Under the pieces are notes generated by a model. The model was not told where the DNA came from and searched no databases. It was given only the letters and a program-made list of their open reading frames with translations. Both the position numbers and the translations under genes were made by a program. A DNA stretch of 64,000 nt from the NCBI GenBank assembly GCA_905250125.1, contig CAJNOL010001301.1, forward strand, positions 1 to 64,000. Reading direction: 5' to 3'. Numbering within the stretch: position 1 is the first letter of the stretch; each line of letters opens with the position of its first letter. Shown here piece by piece: positions 44,986 to 57,900 of this stretch. Source of the DNA: Rotaria sordida (lineage: Eukaryota; Rotifera; Eurotatoria; Philodinida; Philodinidae).

Positions 44986-45228
44986 ATATATCTATCTAAA
45001 ATTTAAAAAAAAGAAACAATCGTAAACTATGCAAGTTATTCAGTCTATGACGAATAAAATGTTCTAATAATAATTCTATAGTATAGATAATAAATATTAT
45101 TTCTGATCATGAAACTTCTTCATCATAACTAAATCAAAAGAAAAACAAAAAAATCAAACAATAATCATAATAGGAAATTTTTTTGACTTAAAAACAGAAA
45201 TAGATGGTTTTGCACTTGAATCTCAATT

Positions 45229-46074
45229 TTAATTATCTTCTTTTTTATCAATCACCGTATAAACATCATTTCGTTGTTGAGATAAATATGGTAATTGTTT
45301 TCGGATTGTATTTAAATGTTCAAGATCAATATCTCCATAAATAATTTCTTCATTCATTTCACATTTACTAATTATTGTTCCCCATGGATCAACTAATGTT
45401 GTATGTCCCCATGATTTATAATCTGCTTGTTCATCATGTGCTGGACTAATACCAGCAACATACATTTGATTATCAAGTGCACGTGCACGTAATAATAATT
45501 CCCAATGTGCTGGACCTGTTGTCATATTAAATGCACCAGGATAAAGTAGAACATGACACTGACGATTTGAATATAAAGATGCTAATAATGGAAAACGAAG
45601 ATCATAACAAATAGCAAGACCAATACGATATTGTTGATCAATATCAAATGTAAATAATTGTTGACCAGGTGATAATGCATCACTTTCTTTAAAAGTTATT
45701 TTACCTGGTATATCAATATCAAATAAATGTATTTTACGAAATTTTCCTAATAATTTTCCATTAGGATCAAATATAGTTGATGTATTATAAAGTTTTTCAC
45801 CATCACGTTCAGGTATTGAACCACCAACAAGATAAGTATTTGTTTGACGTGCACATTTACTTAATGCTTGAATTGTTTCACCATTAGGTATTGTTTCAGC
45901 ATATTCAGAAAAATATTTAATACCATATGGACTATTCCATATTTCAGGTAAAACAATGAGACGTGCACCATTTGATGCTGCTTGACGGATTAAATCACAT
46001 GCTCGAGTTATATTTTGTTGTTTAGATGATGAACCAAGAAATTGTATTAAAGCTATTTTTAATTTTGACGCCAT
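45229..46074 (-). CDS. NIT2: omega-amidase / nitrilase-like protein NIT2
   Basis: One uninterrupted exon codes 281 residues (human NIT2: 276). The nitrilase catalytic triad is present: Glu44 in VLPEIWNSPYG, Lys114 in FRKIHLFDID, and Cys156 in IGLAICYDLRFP. Other family marks are YPGAFNMTTGPAHWELL, RARALDNQMYV and WGHTTLVDPWG. NIT2 hydrolyses alpha-ketoglutaramate and alpha-ketosuccinamate to the keto acids and ammonia, in cytosol and mitochondria, completing the glutamine transaminase pathway. The lack of introns stands out among intron-rich neighbours and could reflect retroposition or simple intron loss. It is head to head with EDRF1 (208 bp) and 243 bp upstream of OGFR on the same strand. 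Confidence 0.97.
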   Translation of the reverse strand: MASKLKIALIQFLGSSSKQQNITRACDLIRQAASNGARLIVLPEIWNSPYGIKYFSEYAETIPNGETIQALSKCARQTNTYLVGGSIPERDGEKLYNTSTIFDPNGKLLGKFRKIHLFDIDIPGKITFKESDALSPGQQLFTFDIDQQYRIGLAICYDLRFPLLASLYSNRQCHVLLYPGAFNMTTGPAHWELLLRARALDNQMYVAGISPAHDEQADYKSWGHTTLVDPWGTIISKCEMNEEIIYGDIDLEHLNTIRKQLPYLSQQRNDVYTVIDKKEDN

Positions 46075-46282
46075 TGTGCTTTTGTGGAGAAATCTATTGA
46101 GTAATACAATAAAGTAAGTTTTTTTCTTCCTTCAAATATGACATATGTTATGACATCTAGTCACTTAAATAATTGGTTCGTAAATTGACGTGTAAAATTC
46201 ATACTTATTTCGTACTTGACTGAGAAGAAAACGAAAAAACGTTTTATTATTTTGAATTTTTTTATACGACATTGATTGCATC
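46075..46282. promoter_or_regulatory. putative bidirectional promoter between NIT2 and EDRF1
   Basis: 208 bp separate the divergent start codons. No certain core-promoter motif was seen; the call rests on the head-to-head arrangement. Confidence 0.45.
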
Positions 46283-49200
46283 ATGGATGAATCTTCGTCA
46301 TCAAGTCTTGTTTCAATTAATTCACCATCAACAGTACCATATATTAAATGTAATTTTTTAGATAAAGACACAGGTAATTTAATGAAAATTTTGTTTGTTT
46401 TTTATTAAATAAATAAGATATTTTTAGATCTTAATGAAAAACCTGTATGGAACAATGAAATAGCTTTATTACTTTCATATTGGCTTCAACAAAGAGCAAA
46501 TCATGATGATATTTTTGGAAGGTTAGTGAAAAAACAGCACGATTTTTTTTCATTTGAATATAAAATTTTAATTCATCATTCATATTAAATGTTAAAATTT
46601 CCAAGAAACAAAATTGAGAGATTCAATTCTAGAGGCTATTATCATAAAATGTAGTAACCTTTATGTAAAATAATTATTTGTTTTTTTAAAATTTGTAAAT
46701 AAGCATCATGTCTAAAAGAATTTCTTAAACTATGACATGTTTTATCATATCCTTGATTTAAAGAAAGTAATCAGCTTCAAAAACCTTCGAATTCTTAATA
46801 GAATTGTCGAATTTTAAAAGTTAATGTCTTTGATAAAATATTGTTTAAATAGTTATTACATCACTGTTTGTAATATTTTATTCTAGAATATTCTAGAAAA
46901 AAGATAATGCAAGACAAAAAGTTTATTCTACGTTTACAGTTATGTTTGTAAGCAATCAAAATATAAATAAAGATTTCTTTTGTCGAGATTCAGAATGTAT
47001 CAAAAGTTGAAATGCAACTTTTCAAATTCAAAATTGTATAGCTGTCTGTTCAATGTTTATTTTAGTACAAAGTTCTTGAAGTTGTAGAGTAAACATTTTT
47101 GCTAAAAAAAATGAGATATCAACGAAATTTGTCTGACGTATATCTCAGTTCTCATTATATTTTTACCAAAATTTGTGAATAGATTATAACTCTTGATTGA
47201 GGAATTTTCATAAAACTGTAACAAAGATTGAATTATATGTCGTACGAATCTCGTCAATGTCTCATTTTATAGAAATATATTTGCTCGACAAACATGCAAG
47301 TTAAATAAAATTATATCATATTAATCATAACGAGTGTATTCTGATGAAAAGTTTATCAATACTTTTGTTCTATAAAACTACTATTTGACTGAAATTCTCG
47401 ATTTTTCATAACATATAGGATGTCAAGAAAGTAGCTAAAACAAAGAAAAATTTGGATATTTCCATCATGTGGATTGATATTTCTAACAGTAATAAAACAG
47501 TGTTCATAATTCATATTTATAGGAGAAACGCTTCTCAAGAATTGTTTTTTAAATAATACAGCTGACTTCAACAAAGATCTGTAACATTTCATGAGTTATG
47601 AAAAATTAACATTGTAGCTTTGTCAACTAATTCTTCCTGTTTTTGGCTGAAACTTTCCGATGGTCTTTAAGTCCAAGCGACACTAGTATTGAGAATTAAT
47701 TGTAAACATTAGATATCGTTTCTTCTTGGCTAAAGAAATAAATATATTGTTTTTTTAATAACTTGTAAAAGGTTACAGATCTTTGTTAAAGTCAGTTGTA
47801 AATACTTCAAAACAATTTTTAACAATATGCGTCTCTCATGAATATGGGCTATGAATACTGTTTTATTAGTGTTAAAAATATCAGCCCATATGACGATGAT
47901 ATTCAAATTTTTCTTAGTTACTTTCTGGACACCCTATATATCATTTATTCGAATACATAAAATTATACTGTTGAATGTTTAGTAAAGATTTTTTTTCAAC
48001 AAAGTTTAATCATTATTAATATTAGATTGTTCTAAATTTTATGTTTATTTAATTTTAGTTTTCGTTCAGCAAATGCACATACGGATAGTTTGGGTGAAGT
48101 TGATGTTATAACAGATGCTGAAGTATGTTTTATTTGTTTTTAAATAACAAAACACTTTTTTTTTTAAATTTTTTATCTATTCAAAAATAGCATATTAAAA
48201 AATTACTTAAAGTTCCATTTAATAAACATAGTCAAATATCAATGATAGTACATCGTTTAGGACGAACAATACTTCTTGATGAATTTGATGTTCATTCACA
48301 TTTATTACGTCTTGAAAACGTATGAAATAATAATTTTTAATATTTCTTTGTTTTTTTCTTGAAAAATATTATTTTATTTAGAATGAATGGACATGGTTTC
48401 GAGATTTTTTTCTTGATACAATTTTACGTAATATTTCTGTTAAACATTTTTATAAAAAAAATAAAACACGTGATGAACTTATACGAAAAGATCGTTTAGT
48501 TAAATTTTTATGTCAAAGGTATTTATTTTGTTATCATTATTTCTCTTTTTTTCCTTCTTCTTCTATTAAATGATTTGATATTATAGTGTTGAATTACCTC
48601 AATTAACACGTTCAATGTCTAATAATGATGAATCTCAATCAACAGAAACAACAGCAACAGCAACAACAACAACAAATGAATCAACAACGACTACTGCTGC
48701 AGCACTTCTTCAACAAATAAAAGACCTTGTTAATGCAAATAATAATATTGATGATGATAATGATGAAAATAAAAATACAAATTTTACTTCATCACCATTT
48801 CAACGAACTGTTAATTGGACATTTGAAAATATGAAAATGTTAATTGGTTCAGATTTACCTATTTTTGGTGATGAACAACATCCAGCTGTTAGTCTTCGTT
48901 TAAGGTATTTTCTATTTCGAAAGAATAATCATCATTCATTGAGATGTTAATAGAGAGAATCATTTAATATGACTATAACAATGCATGAGCTAACATTGAT
49001 AATACAATCTATTATTCTTCTTGGAAAACTATTTTAGAAAGTGAGAATGCGGTATTTATCCTTGAAATGACGCTAAAGTGTTTTGTGGAATTATGCAATA
49101 AATAGTTACAATAAGATAAAAATGATCTGCTATATCATTATCTGCTCAATATCTCTTATGTCCCCCTATATCTGATCATTGATTAAATACATCAGGATTT

Positions 49201-52200
49201 AAGGTACCTACCACCTCTTTTTGACCGGTTCTATTTCTCGACGATCAAGCTGAAATTTTACACTGATTTTCATAGGATCACATTCTGGTACATTACGATC
49301 CTTATCAAACTTTCTCTGATTGAGCTGAAAACTTTTTTTTGGAAATACCTAAGACTATATCTCAGAAGTAATTTTAAGCTTTTTCATGAATTTCACTTTC
49401 TTTTTTTATACATAAATGTTTGGTGCCAAGACCAAGGTTTTGGCTTTCAAGATTCTGTCAAACGGGGTAGGAAAGTCAAAAACGAAAATGGCTGATTTTA
49501 TGTCAGAAGAATGCTTCCAAGTATCAGTGATAAAAAATTTCAGCTCGATCGGTTCTACTGTCTTCAAGAACCAGAAATAGTCAGAAAAGAAGGATGATAC
49601 CCTTAAATGAGTTTCTTAGAAAATTCATAGAAGACATCATATGGATGAATTTATTTAAAATAATAAAAATTATTTGTTCCATTGTTGATACTGCAAAAAA
49701 CTGATGATAACTATGAGATTTTGACAAAACTTTAAATTATATCACAGTAGAAAGAATTTAATCGTTTGTAAACGTGAAGTTTATCTTTTTTTATTTTTAT
49801 TTTTCAGGGATATGAATAAGCCAATAAATGTTTTAACTGGTATTGATTGTTGGCTTGATAATTTAATGTGTAATGTACCTGAATTAGCAATGTGTTATCA
49901 TGTTGATGGTATTGTTCAATCATATGAAATAATTAAAACAGAAGATATACCTTATCGTGAAGGTTGTCAATTTCCACCAGGTGTTATTCGTGATTTAGCA
50001 ACTAATCTTCTTTCATTTCTTAAAGCAAATGCAACTAAAGAAGGCCATACATATTGGTTATTTAAAGGTAATGTTCTATCTTTTTTTTTTTAGTTATTTC
50101 AATCAATTCTTAATAAAAGAAAACAAAAACATTGTTTAGGTCCAGATGATGATATTGTTAAATTATATGATTTAACAAGTTTATGTGAAACAGATCGTGA
50201 TGATAATCCATATACATTACCAGTTGCTACATTACTTTATAAAATGGCACATAATATTGTATTAAATTCTGATTATGAAACACGTTTAAAAGAATCTGGT
50301 ACAATACGTACATTACTTAAACATTGTTTAGATATGCTTGATTCAGAAAAATTTCCCGAATATTATTGTGCTGCTGCATATATGATGGCAGATTTATTTA
50401 TTGATGATAATATTAGTGAACGAAATTGGACATTTGATGAAAATGATATATCAGATTCAGAATTATTTAAAGATACTGTAAGGAAATTTTTCTTTTTTTT
50501 TTTGTTAGTAAACTTATTTGTTTTTTTTTTGGTCATTATTTTTTAGTTATCATTTGAAAATGAAAAAGAATCAGTTACATTTGCTTGTGTTGATATTAAA
50601 ACACTTGTACAATCTCAACAACATCGTTTTCATAAAAATCTTGATGTACCACGTCTTGGTCCTATTCATGGTAATCTTGATGGACGAGCTAGAGAAGCAT
50701 TAAAATATTTAGTTGCAGTAAGTTCTATTTTCAATTCAAAAAATTTCTATATAAATTAAAAGATGTTTTACTCATTTTTGTTGAGAGAAAAAAAAAGATC
50801 GTTGTTAAATGATTGTTACACTTTTTATAGGCATTACGTAGTAATGGAGTTTATCGTCGTGCACAAGCAACTACAGGTTCAAATGGAAAAGAACAAACAT
50901 CTGATGATATTGATCAAAAATCGAAAGTGATTGTACCATTACCTTATCAAACAACACGAAATTGTACAAAATTTTTAATTGATAGTAAAAATCGTTTAAC
51001 ATGTGATCAACGTTTAAAATCAATTATTTTACATAAAGCAGCATTAGCTTATTTTTGTCTTGTTGATCGATGTGAACAAGATAAAAATTATGGATCTTGT
51101 TTACGTTATCTTCGTTTAGCACTTAACTGTTATAGTAAGAATTTGTTTATTTGTTTTTATTTATTTTTTGTTTTTGAATCTAAGGTGCTGAATTTAAACT
51201 TCAATTAATGGATCAAAATAATAATAATATTGAATGTAAAAGATTATTATCTTATATAATGAGTATAGCTGGTGATTGTCGTTTAATGATATCACATGTA
51301 ACATCAACAGAAGAAATTGAAAAATTTCGTGAACAATATCAAATTATGAATAATATTGATTGTGAAATTCAAAATGTTATTGATGAAGTTGGAATAGATG
51401 AAAATTCTTGTGGTAAATTATAATCGTTATTCTTTTTTTTTTTTGCTTTTATTAAATGAATCTTTTTTTTTTGTCTTATGTTGAAGAATTTTCTTGGGTA
51501 TTTGAATTAACACCAATTATTGAACGTAATCTATCTGCTAGTGCACATGCTTATGAATATGCAATAAATATAATTCAAAATCTTAGTGATAATGATAAAC
51601 AACGTCTTCATTTATTAAAAAAACGTTTAGGTAATGTTAGAAATGAAATGGGTGTTTATTGGATGAATCAATGTGCTCAAGCATTAAAAAATTTGGATGA
51701 AGAAACAACTAAAGTAAGATTAAAATCTTTTTTTTTTTTTCTAAGGTTTAATTTAATTTTTATATTTAGGATATAAAAGATTTATTTCGAAAAAGTTTTG
51801 AAAATTTTGATGCTGGTATTCATGCATTTGAAAAAATAAATGATATATCAAATATTGCATTATTACATTCAAATCTTGGTCGATTAATGAGATATTATGC
51901 ACAATATTATGTTCCATTAATAGATGGTATTCGACAAGAATTTTCACAACAAGAACGACAAAGTTATCATAAAGCTTTTGATTATTATCTTCGTGGATTA
52001 AAATTAGTTGAAAATCGTTCAGATTTATTTGATATTTATCGTACATTATCATGGGAATTATCAAATAGTTATTTTGCAATGGCAATATCACTTCAAGATT
52101 ATGCACCATTGAGTACAATGTCTCAAGAAGATGTAAGTAATACAAATAAAATTTCAAAAGTTGACATTGAAACATTTCAGAATGGATTAAATGAAAATCA

Positions 52201-54602
52201 TTATTGTAATTGAGACTATGTAAGAATAATCTATTGGAACAAAATTGTTAGGCCGAAAAATAGAGAAGTGTAAGTCTACGTTTTCTGAATAAATGTGAAG
52301 AAAAATAAATCAAGTCAAATAATGAATAGAAAATAGAACAAAAAATTGTTTGAACAGATCAGAGAATATTTTCAACAATTTCTCAGACTCAAATTAAAAT
52401 TGAACTTGTCGAATTCTAATAACGACAAGATAAAATTTTTTAAATTCGATTTGAGACTATCACTAATCTGCTGAATTCTTCTTTCTACAGACAATTGAGA
52501 TCTGTTTTATTCTTCCGCAAAACAAAACATTTTTTTTTAAATTTCATTCTGATCTGTCACAAGAGATTGTGTCCAAGTGTTCGATCATTTTTTGATCGAG
52601 ATTGTAGTCTATGATGAGTAGTGTCAAAGCCTAAAATGGTTCGATTGTCTAGACCTTTGTTCTTGAGTTGACTTAAAGCTTTGCATAAATAAAGCTCTCC
52701 ATAATATTAGTTCATTGTGAAGTTTTCACTTATTTTTGTATCTTTTACTTTGAGATATGAATGATGAAAATTTTCTAATAAAAAAAAAAAAGCAATCATT
52801 CTTCGTATAATGGTATCTCCGGGTGTGGAGCGCTAAAAACAAAAATCAATGAAACTGTCGCAATGATTTGGTATCGTTGAGAGTTTTTTAAGTTGAAACT
52901 CGAAATTTGATATCTCAAGAATAAATATTCAGACGAGCGAACCATTTTAGGCATTGACATTGCTCACCATTGCGTATTATGGGAACACAATCTTGATCGG
53001 ACACTTTAAACCGGTTCCTCGTTAGTTAAACATAACATTATTGAAATGAACGAATCATTTGACGCATAAAGTTTCGAGATTTGTGTCGTTTTTTTCTACA
53101 AGTAACCTATTACGTTTCAATCAATTCAATTTAAAATAGAGATCAAGCTCTACTTAGTTATATCTTGCCATATTTTATAAATAGAAATTACAGTTAACAA
53201 TATAAACAATGAGTTATAATCTCGAAACATAAACAAAACTACGTCTAAATGGACGATTAATGTCTAGAAGAAAAAATTCAAAAGATTTAATTATTACTAG
53301 AAAATATTTCTTTACTTTTGTTTTTAAAGGTTGAAAAAGAAGTTATTGAATGTATGACACGTGCATTAAAATATCTTGAAGTAGAACTTCATTGTCCATT
53401 ATCAAATCGTTATTCTCTAGCAAAATATCGAGCTGGTACAATTCATCATCGATTAGCTTCATTATTACATAATGCTTTTCGTACAGAAGTATGTTAAAAA
53501 AATCTATTTTATTTTTCTTTTTAATTAATTTCTTTTTTTTTTGGGTTTTTTGTTTTAAGGAAAGTAAAACTCGTCGAAAACATTTACGTTCATTAGCTTC
53601 ATTACATTATGAAAAAGCTTTAAAATTATTTTCACCTAATGATAATCCACTTGAATATTTACGTCTTTTAATTGAAGAAGTTGCTTTAGCTGATTTTGAA
53701 CTTCAAAGTAAGAACATATGTGTGCTATTGCAGATGAAATGGAACAGCCTCAACTTTCATTCTTTACAAAAGTTATTTTTTCGGAATAAATTTCTTTAAT
53801 ATAGACATATGTTTAATTATTAATTGAAAGATAATTAGCGAATATCGATCTAATCATATGAGAAAAGAAAAATCGGAAAATTTCAGGATAAACTCTACCG
53901 CATGTGTTGCATCTATGGTGAAATTTTCAGTAAGATCACACTTCAAAAATCGGTTTTATAGAGATCCTATCAATTTGTGTCGTTTTGAACTTCTCATTCT
54001 GTTATAAGAGCATCTGTTTATCCTTTGTATATTCGTACTCGATCACATCGTTAACGCTAGTTTCTTTTACTGATAACTCGTCTGAACAAAGGTCTCTAAC
54101 GCTGATTTTTTTAGGATAGTATCTTAATATATATGTAACATATTAAAATTAGCTCTAAGAAAATTTATTATCCTGAGAAACATATATTTTAATTTTGCAA
54201 AGTCATATGACTAACTATTCATTTTTCAAAATAGATGCAAATGACAATTCATCACGTTTAAAATATTCTCAACAAGGTTTACGTGCATCATTTCAATGTC
54301 AAGAAACAATTGATATTATTGATCAACATCGAACAAGTTCTGATCCCGATGATTATAATGATATATTTGCACAAGAAGCTCAACGTCTTTTATCTATATT
54401 AAATGGACGTATACAAACATTTTTAAAAGAAATTGTTAAAATATTAAAAATAACAAGTAGTAAAAAATTAATCTATGAAGATTATAGAGAAATGTATAGT
54501 ATATCATTACGATTAAATGATACATTAGCAACATTTCCACGTGATTTATATGATGCAATTGAACGTTTAAAAAAGATTTATGAAAAAAATACCAGTGACT
54601 AA
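46283..54602 (+). CDS. EDRF1: erythroid differentiation-related factor 1 (EDRF1) homologue, 16 exons
   Basis: Exons 46283-46373, 46428-46521, 48059-48122, 48191-48319, 48382-48518, 48587-48904, 49808-50067, 50140-50477, 50547-50717, 50831-51134, 51185-51412, 51487-51713, 51770-52132, 53330-53488, 53560-53707 and 54235-54602 give 1132 residues (human 1238). Family matches run from end to end: SFRSANAHTDSLGEVDV, HRLGRTILLDE, NWTFENMKMLIGSDLPIFG, PAVSLRLRDMNKPINVLTG, DCWLDNLMCNVPEL, KEGHTYWLFKG, GTIRTLLKHCL, GNVRNEMGVYWMNQ, NLGRLMRYYAQ, LSWELSNSYFAMA, and AGTIHHRLASL. The second half contains TPR-like helical pairs. In mammals EDRF1 influences globin expression through GATA1; its role in an animal without that setting is unknown. 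Introns 2, 6 and 13 (1537, 903 and 1197 bp) each carry an inverted-repeat element. AATAAA lies at 54618. Confidence 0.95.
47418..47934. mobile_element. MITE with ~165-bp terminal inverted repeats, EDRF1 intron 2
   Basis: The left end starts GGATGTCAAGAAAGTAGCT and the right end, in reverse complement, GGGTGTCCAGAAAGTAACT, each directly preceded by TA. Left arm 47418-47585 and right arm 47772-47934 match through TTTGGATAT/TTTGAATAT, ATGTGG/ATGGGCTGATATTT, TAATAAAACAGT(G/A)TTCATA, and AACAAAGATCTGTAAC at the inner limit, roughly 80% by eye. The GGGTGTCC end and TA flanks are like Tc1/mariner MITEs. The ~185-bp middle codes nothing. Confidence 0.85.
49203..49602. mobile_element. TTAA-flanked inverted-repeat element, EDRF1 intron 6
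   Basis: TTAA occurs at both limits (49199-49202 and 49603-49606). Inward from the left is GGTACCTACCACCTCTTTTTGACC; inward from the right, in reverse complement, GGGTATCATCCTTCTTTTCTGAC. The similarity continues to TTCTATTTCTCGAC/TTCTTGAAGAC and GATC(A/G)AGCTGAAATTTT. The element is 400 bp with diverged arms of ~90 bp. TTAA is the target of piggyBac-type elements, but here it could also be part of the repeat itself. Confidence 0.65.
52569..53004. repeat. fold-back element in EDRF1 intron 13
   Basis: The left arm carries GTGTCCAAGTGTTCGATC, AGATTGT, GTGTCAAAGCCTAAAATGG and TTCTTGAG. The right arm in reverse complement carries GTGTCCGATC, AGATTGT, ATGTCAATGCCTAAAATGG and TTCTTGAG in the same order. 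Arms are ~120 bp around a ~185-bp middle. No target duplication seen. Confidence 0.7.
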
Positions 54603-54918
54603 AACGAAAAAAAAAAAAATAAAATATTGTCTTTGGTTTATTAGTGTTTTCATTTGTTTATTTGTTTGACATAATTATTTTCTATATTTATCTTGTCATT
54701 TGTTAAACTCGAGGATATGATCTATTTACAGATAATATAATTCCAAAAAAAAAAATTTTAAATTGAAGTAAAAGAAAAAGAAAATGTTATTTGATTTATA
54801 TTAAATATGAGTCGATTGAATACATCATTGAAATATAAATTTAATTGTTTTTATATCCGATCGCGTTTTTATTCAAAGTGAGAAAAATCATATTTTGTAT
54901 ATTTATAATTTTGATTAA
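54603..54918. other. short intergenic region
   Basis: 316 bp between EDRF1 and the PGAP5-like gene on the same strand. It has the EDRF1 AATAAA at 54618 and T-rich DNA, and must hold the promoter of the next gene. Nothing else recognised. Confidence 0.55.
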
Positions 54919-57900
54919 ATGGTTTATTGTTTTTTTTTTGGAAGACTTAAACAATGTAATTCAACACATTGTCAAATATTGATTATTACTGGACTTCTTG
55001 TAGTTTTTATTAATGAAGTTTTACTTTATCAATGGGCTCGTCTTAATTGGCCAAATATTGAAGAAATAGCAAAAAAGTAAGAAGAAAATATACAAGTTAA
55101 AGGTTTTGGAAACTGATCGAATTTTCTATGTTAATCGACGAAAAACCAATCCGTTTTATATTGGGTTAATACACTCGATTCGTTTTGCAAAAAAAATAGT
55201 TTCTTAGTACTGTTTAATATGAATTTTACATAATGGTTTAATTTCTAATAGTGGTGCTAATCAGATAGATTTCATCCCCTTTCATCAACAGTTGGGTTCT
55301 GCTTTGAAAAAAGCGCTTGAGTTGTCTCGAAAAGCTTTACCAAAGAGTCTCCGCCCTAAGAATTTATTTCTGGTTACACCACTTGTTTCTAATAGAGACC
55401 AACTTTGTATTAATCTATCTCGTTTTATATATGTTGATGTTTCAAGAACTGATTAAGTTTGGATTATAGAAATTAAGTGTAAACGAATAAAATCTAATAA
55501 TCATTTGAAAAAGCATAAAAGAGATTGCTAAAGACAAAAGATAAACTAATATAGTTCGATTTCTAAACTACACATTACTTATGTAATAAAAATTAATACT
55601 CAACTAGAGGTTGAAGATCTATTATATACAAAAATTAGATTAACAATTATATAGAAGTCATATAGTATCACAGATGAGCACAGAGCAATATTTTTGCACC
55701 GTATTCTGTTCTGTAGAGCAGGGCAGAAGTTCCTAGAAATGTATTACACTGCCTTAAAAATTCAGGAATATAGAACTTAGAAGAAAGTGGAATCGATTCA
55801 TTAAGAAGACAAGATGTAAAAAAATTTGATGTATTTTTAAAGTCAGCAGTCCATAGTATATAGATATTACCATGAGAACTAAATGGTAGATAGTTCATGA
55901 GTTAAGTTTTGCTTTTATCTGATAAAGACATGAAAATTAGAAATATAAAGACAACTTTTTTCAATGCTTTTTTAAAATTATATTCTTTCTTTTCTTTTTT
56001 GTTCCTACTATCTTCATTTGAATGTATATCTTTAAAGAGCAATTCTAGATATTAGTTGATACCATCCTCAGCAATCTGTTTAAAATTTCTGTCTTTGAAA
56101 GACTCAAAATAAATAAAAACAAAACCGTTGCTTTTGCAGATGAAAACTGAATGTTTAAACTATTAGAATATAAAGACTGCACTCTTCCGCATGTCTATCT
56201 TTGTACAGTACTTCAATGTCTATATAAATATTTTAAAAAAAACTCAAGACTATTATTATCTTAAGTAAAATGAGGTAAAAAGGTCGTATGAATTTGATAC
56301 AATATAATTATATCTTTATCTTGTTCAGCAAAGCAGATGCATGTATAGTTGTAAGATGAAGACAATTCTTTCTAAGTTGTACTTTGTGTCATGTTTCTGA
56401 CATCGTATATGTTCGATATAACAAATGAGAAAGAATGAATCTTTTGTCAAGGTAATATTTATTATCTTCTTCTGTTCTGAAATTATGAAATAATCTTATG
56501 AGCACATTGTAAAAGTTCTGTATTTCCACTATATGTATAGTAACGAACAAAAGTTTAGGGTAGCTGTATTTTTGAGATGTTTTCTCGGTTGTACTAAGTA
56601 GGAAAAATTTGAAAAAATTCAATAAAACTACTTGGATGAGGATGTCTGGAAGTTTTTTTAGCTACTCAAATGTTTTTTTTTTCATATTCTTCTTAGCTAT
56701 TACCATCAAGAAAAAAAAAATTCCAAAAAAAAGCTGCTGTAAACTTATATCTGCTACTATACTTAAAAGAATTTCATATATTATGTTTTTCTTTTCTATA
56801 ATAGATCATCTGTTGAAAAACTTCTTCTTGTTGCTGATCCACAATTAATTGGTGAAAAAGATGAAGGTATTTTGGGTTTTATAACTAGAAGAGAAGCTGA
56901 TCGGTAAGATTTGTCATATTTAATTATTTATTTATGATTGAATTATTTCTATAGATATCTTGCTAAAACTTTTGCACAAGCAAATGCTTATGTTAAACCA
57001 GATTGGATTGTTTTTTTAGGTGATATTTTTGATGAAGGTTTATCAGCATCTGATGATGAATTTAAACGATATTTTGAGAGATTTAATCTAATATTTGATT
57101 ATAAAAATCATGAACAACGTTATATTATTATTCCAGGTGATAATGATGTTGGCGGAGAATATTATGGTGATAGACAACCAATATTAAGAGAACGTTTTCG
57201 AAATTATTTTGGTCGTATAATTGCTTTATATCATCAAAATGATATTGAATTTTTAAAAGTATTTTTTGTTATTTCAAATTTTAAAATTCATTTTATTTTA
57301 ATTATTTTAGTTAGATATGGATATGTTTGATTCATTTACAGAAGGAAAACATAATACAATAATGGAACAAATACAAAATCGTCCGATGACAGCAAATTTT
57401 CGTATTATACTAAATCATTGGCCAATATTAACACGTACTGCTCGTTTTATAAAACCATTTATCAATGAATTAGAACCAAATATTATTCTCAAAGGTGATA
57501 GTCATCATGTATGTAAAGATTTGTTATTTAAATTTTAGAAAATAAAAAATTTTTTTTTTTTTGAAATTTCTAGTTTTCTATAATATCATATGATCGTATA
57601 AATATGATAAATAAATATCTAGCTAAAGAATCTCTTTCACAATCAATTTTTTCATTAGATTTAAATCAAAAAAATTTCGTTTATGAAATATCAGTTCCAA
57701 CATGTTCATATCGAATGGGTGTTCAACGTATTGGATATGTTGTTCTTTTACTTGATAGTGGTATGTTTATTCGAATAGAATAAATTTTATTTTATTTTAT
57801 TTTATTTTTTTGAATATTATTATTTTAATTTATTAAGAAAGTAAAACTGCTCATCTGACAATTCTTTCAACACCAAAAAGATATATAGCTTTATATGTTT

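Noticed and set aside
51753-52175. 140-codon minus-strand frame inside EDRF1
   Set aside because: It is an antisense shadow of exon 13, composed of low-complexity Leu/Tyr/His residues typical of reverse-read A+T-rich exons.
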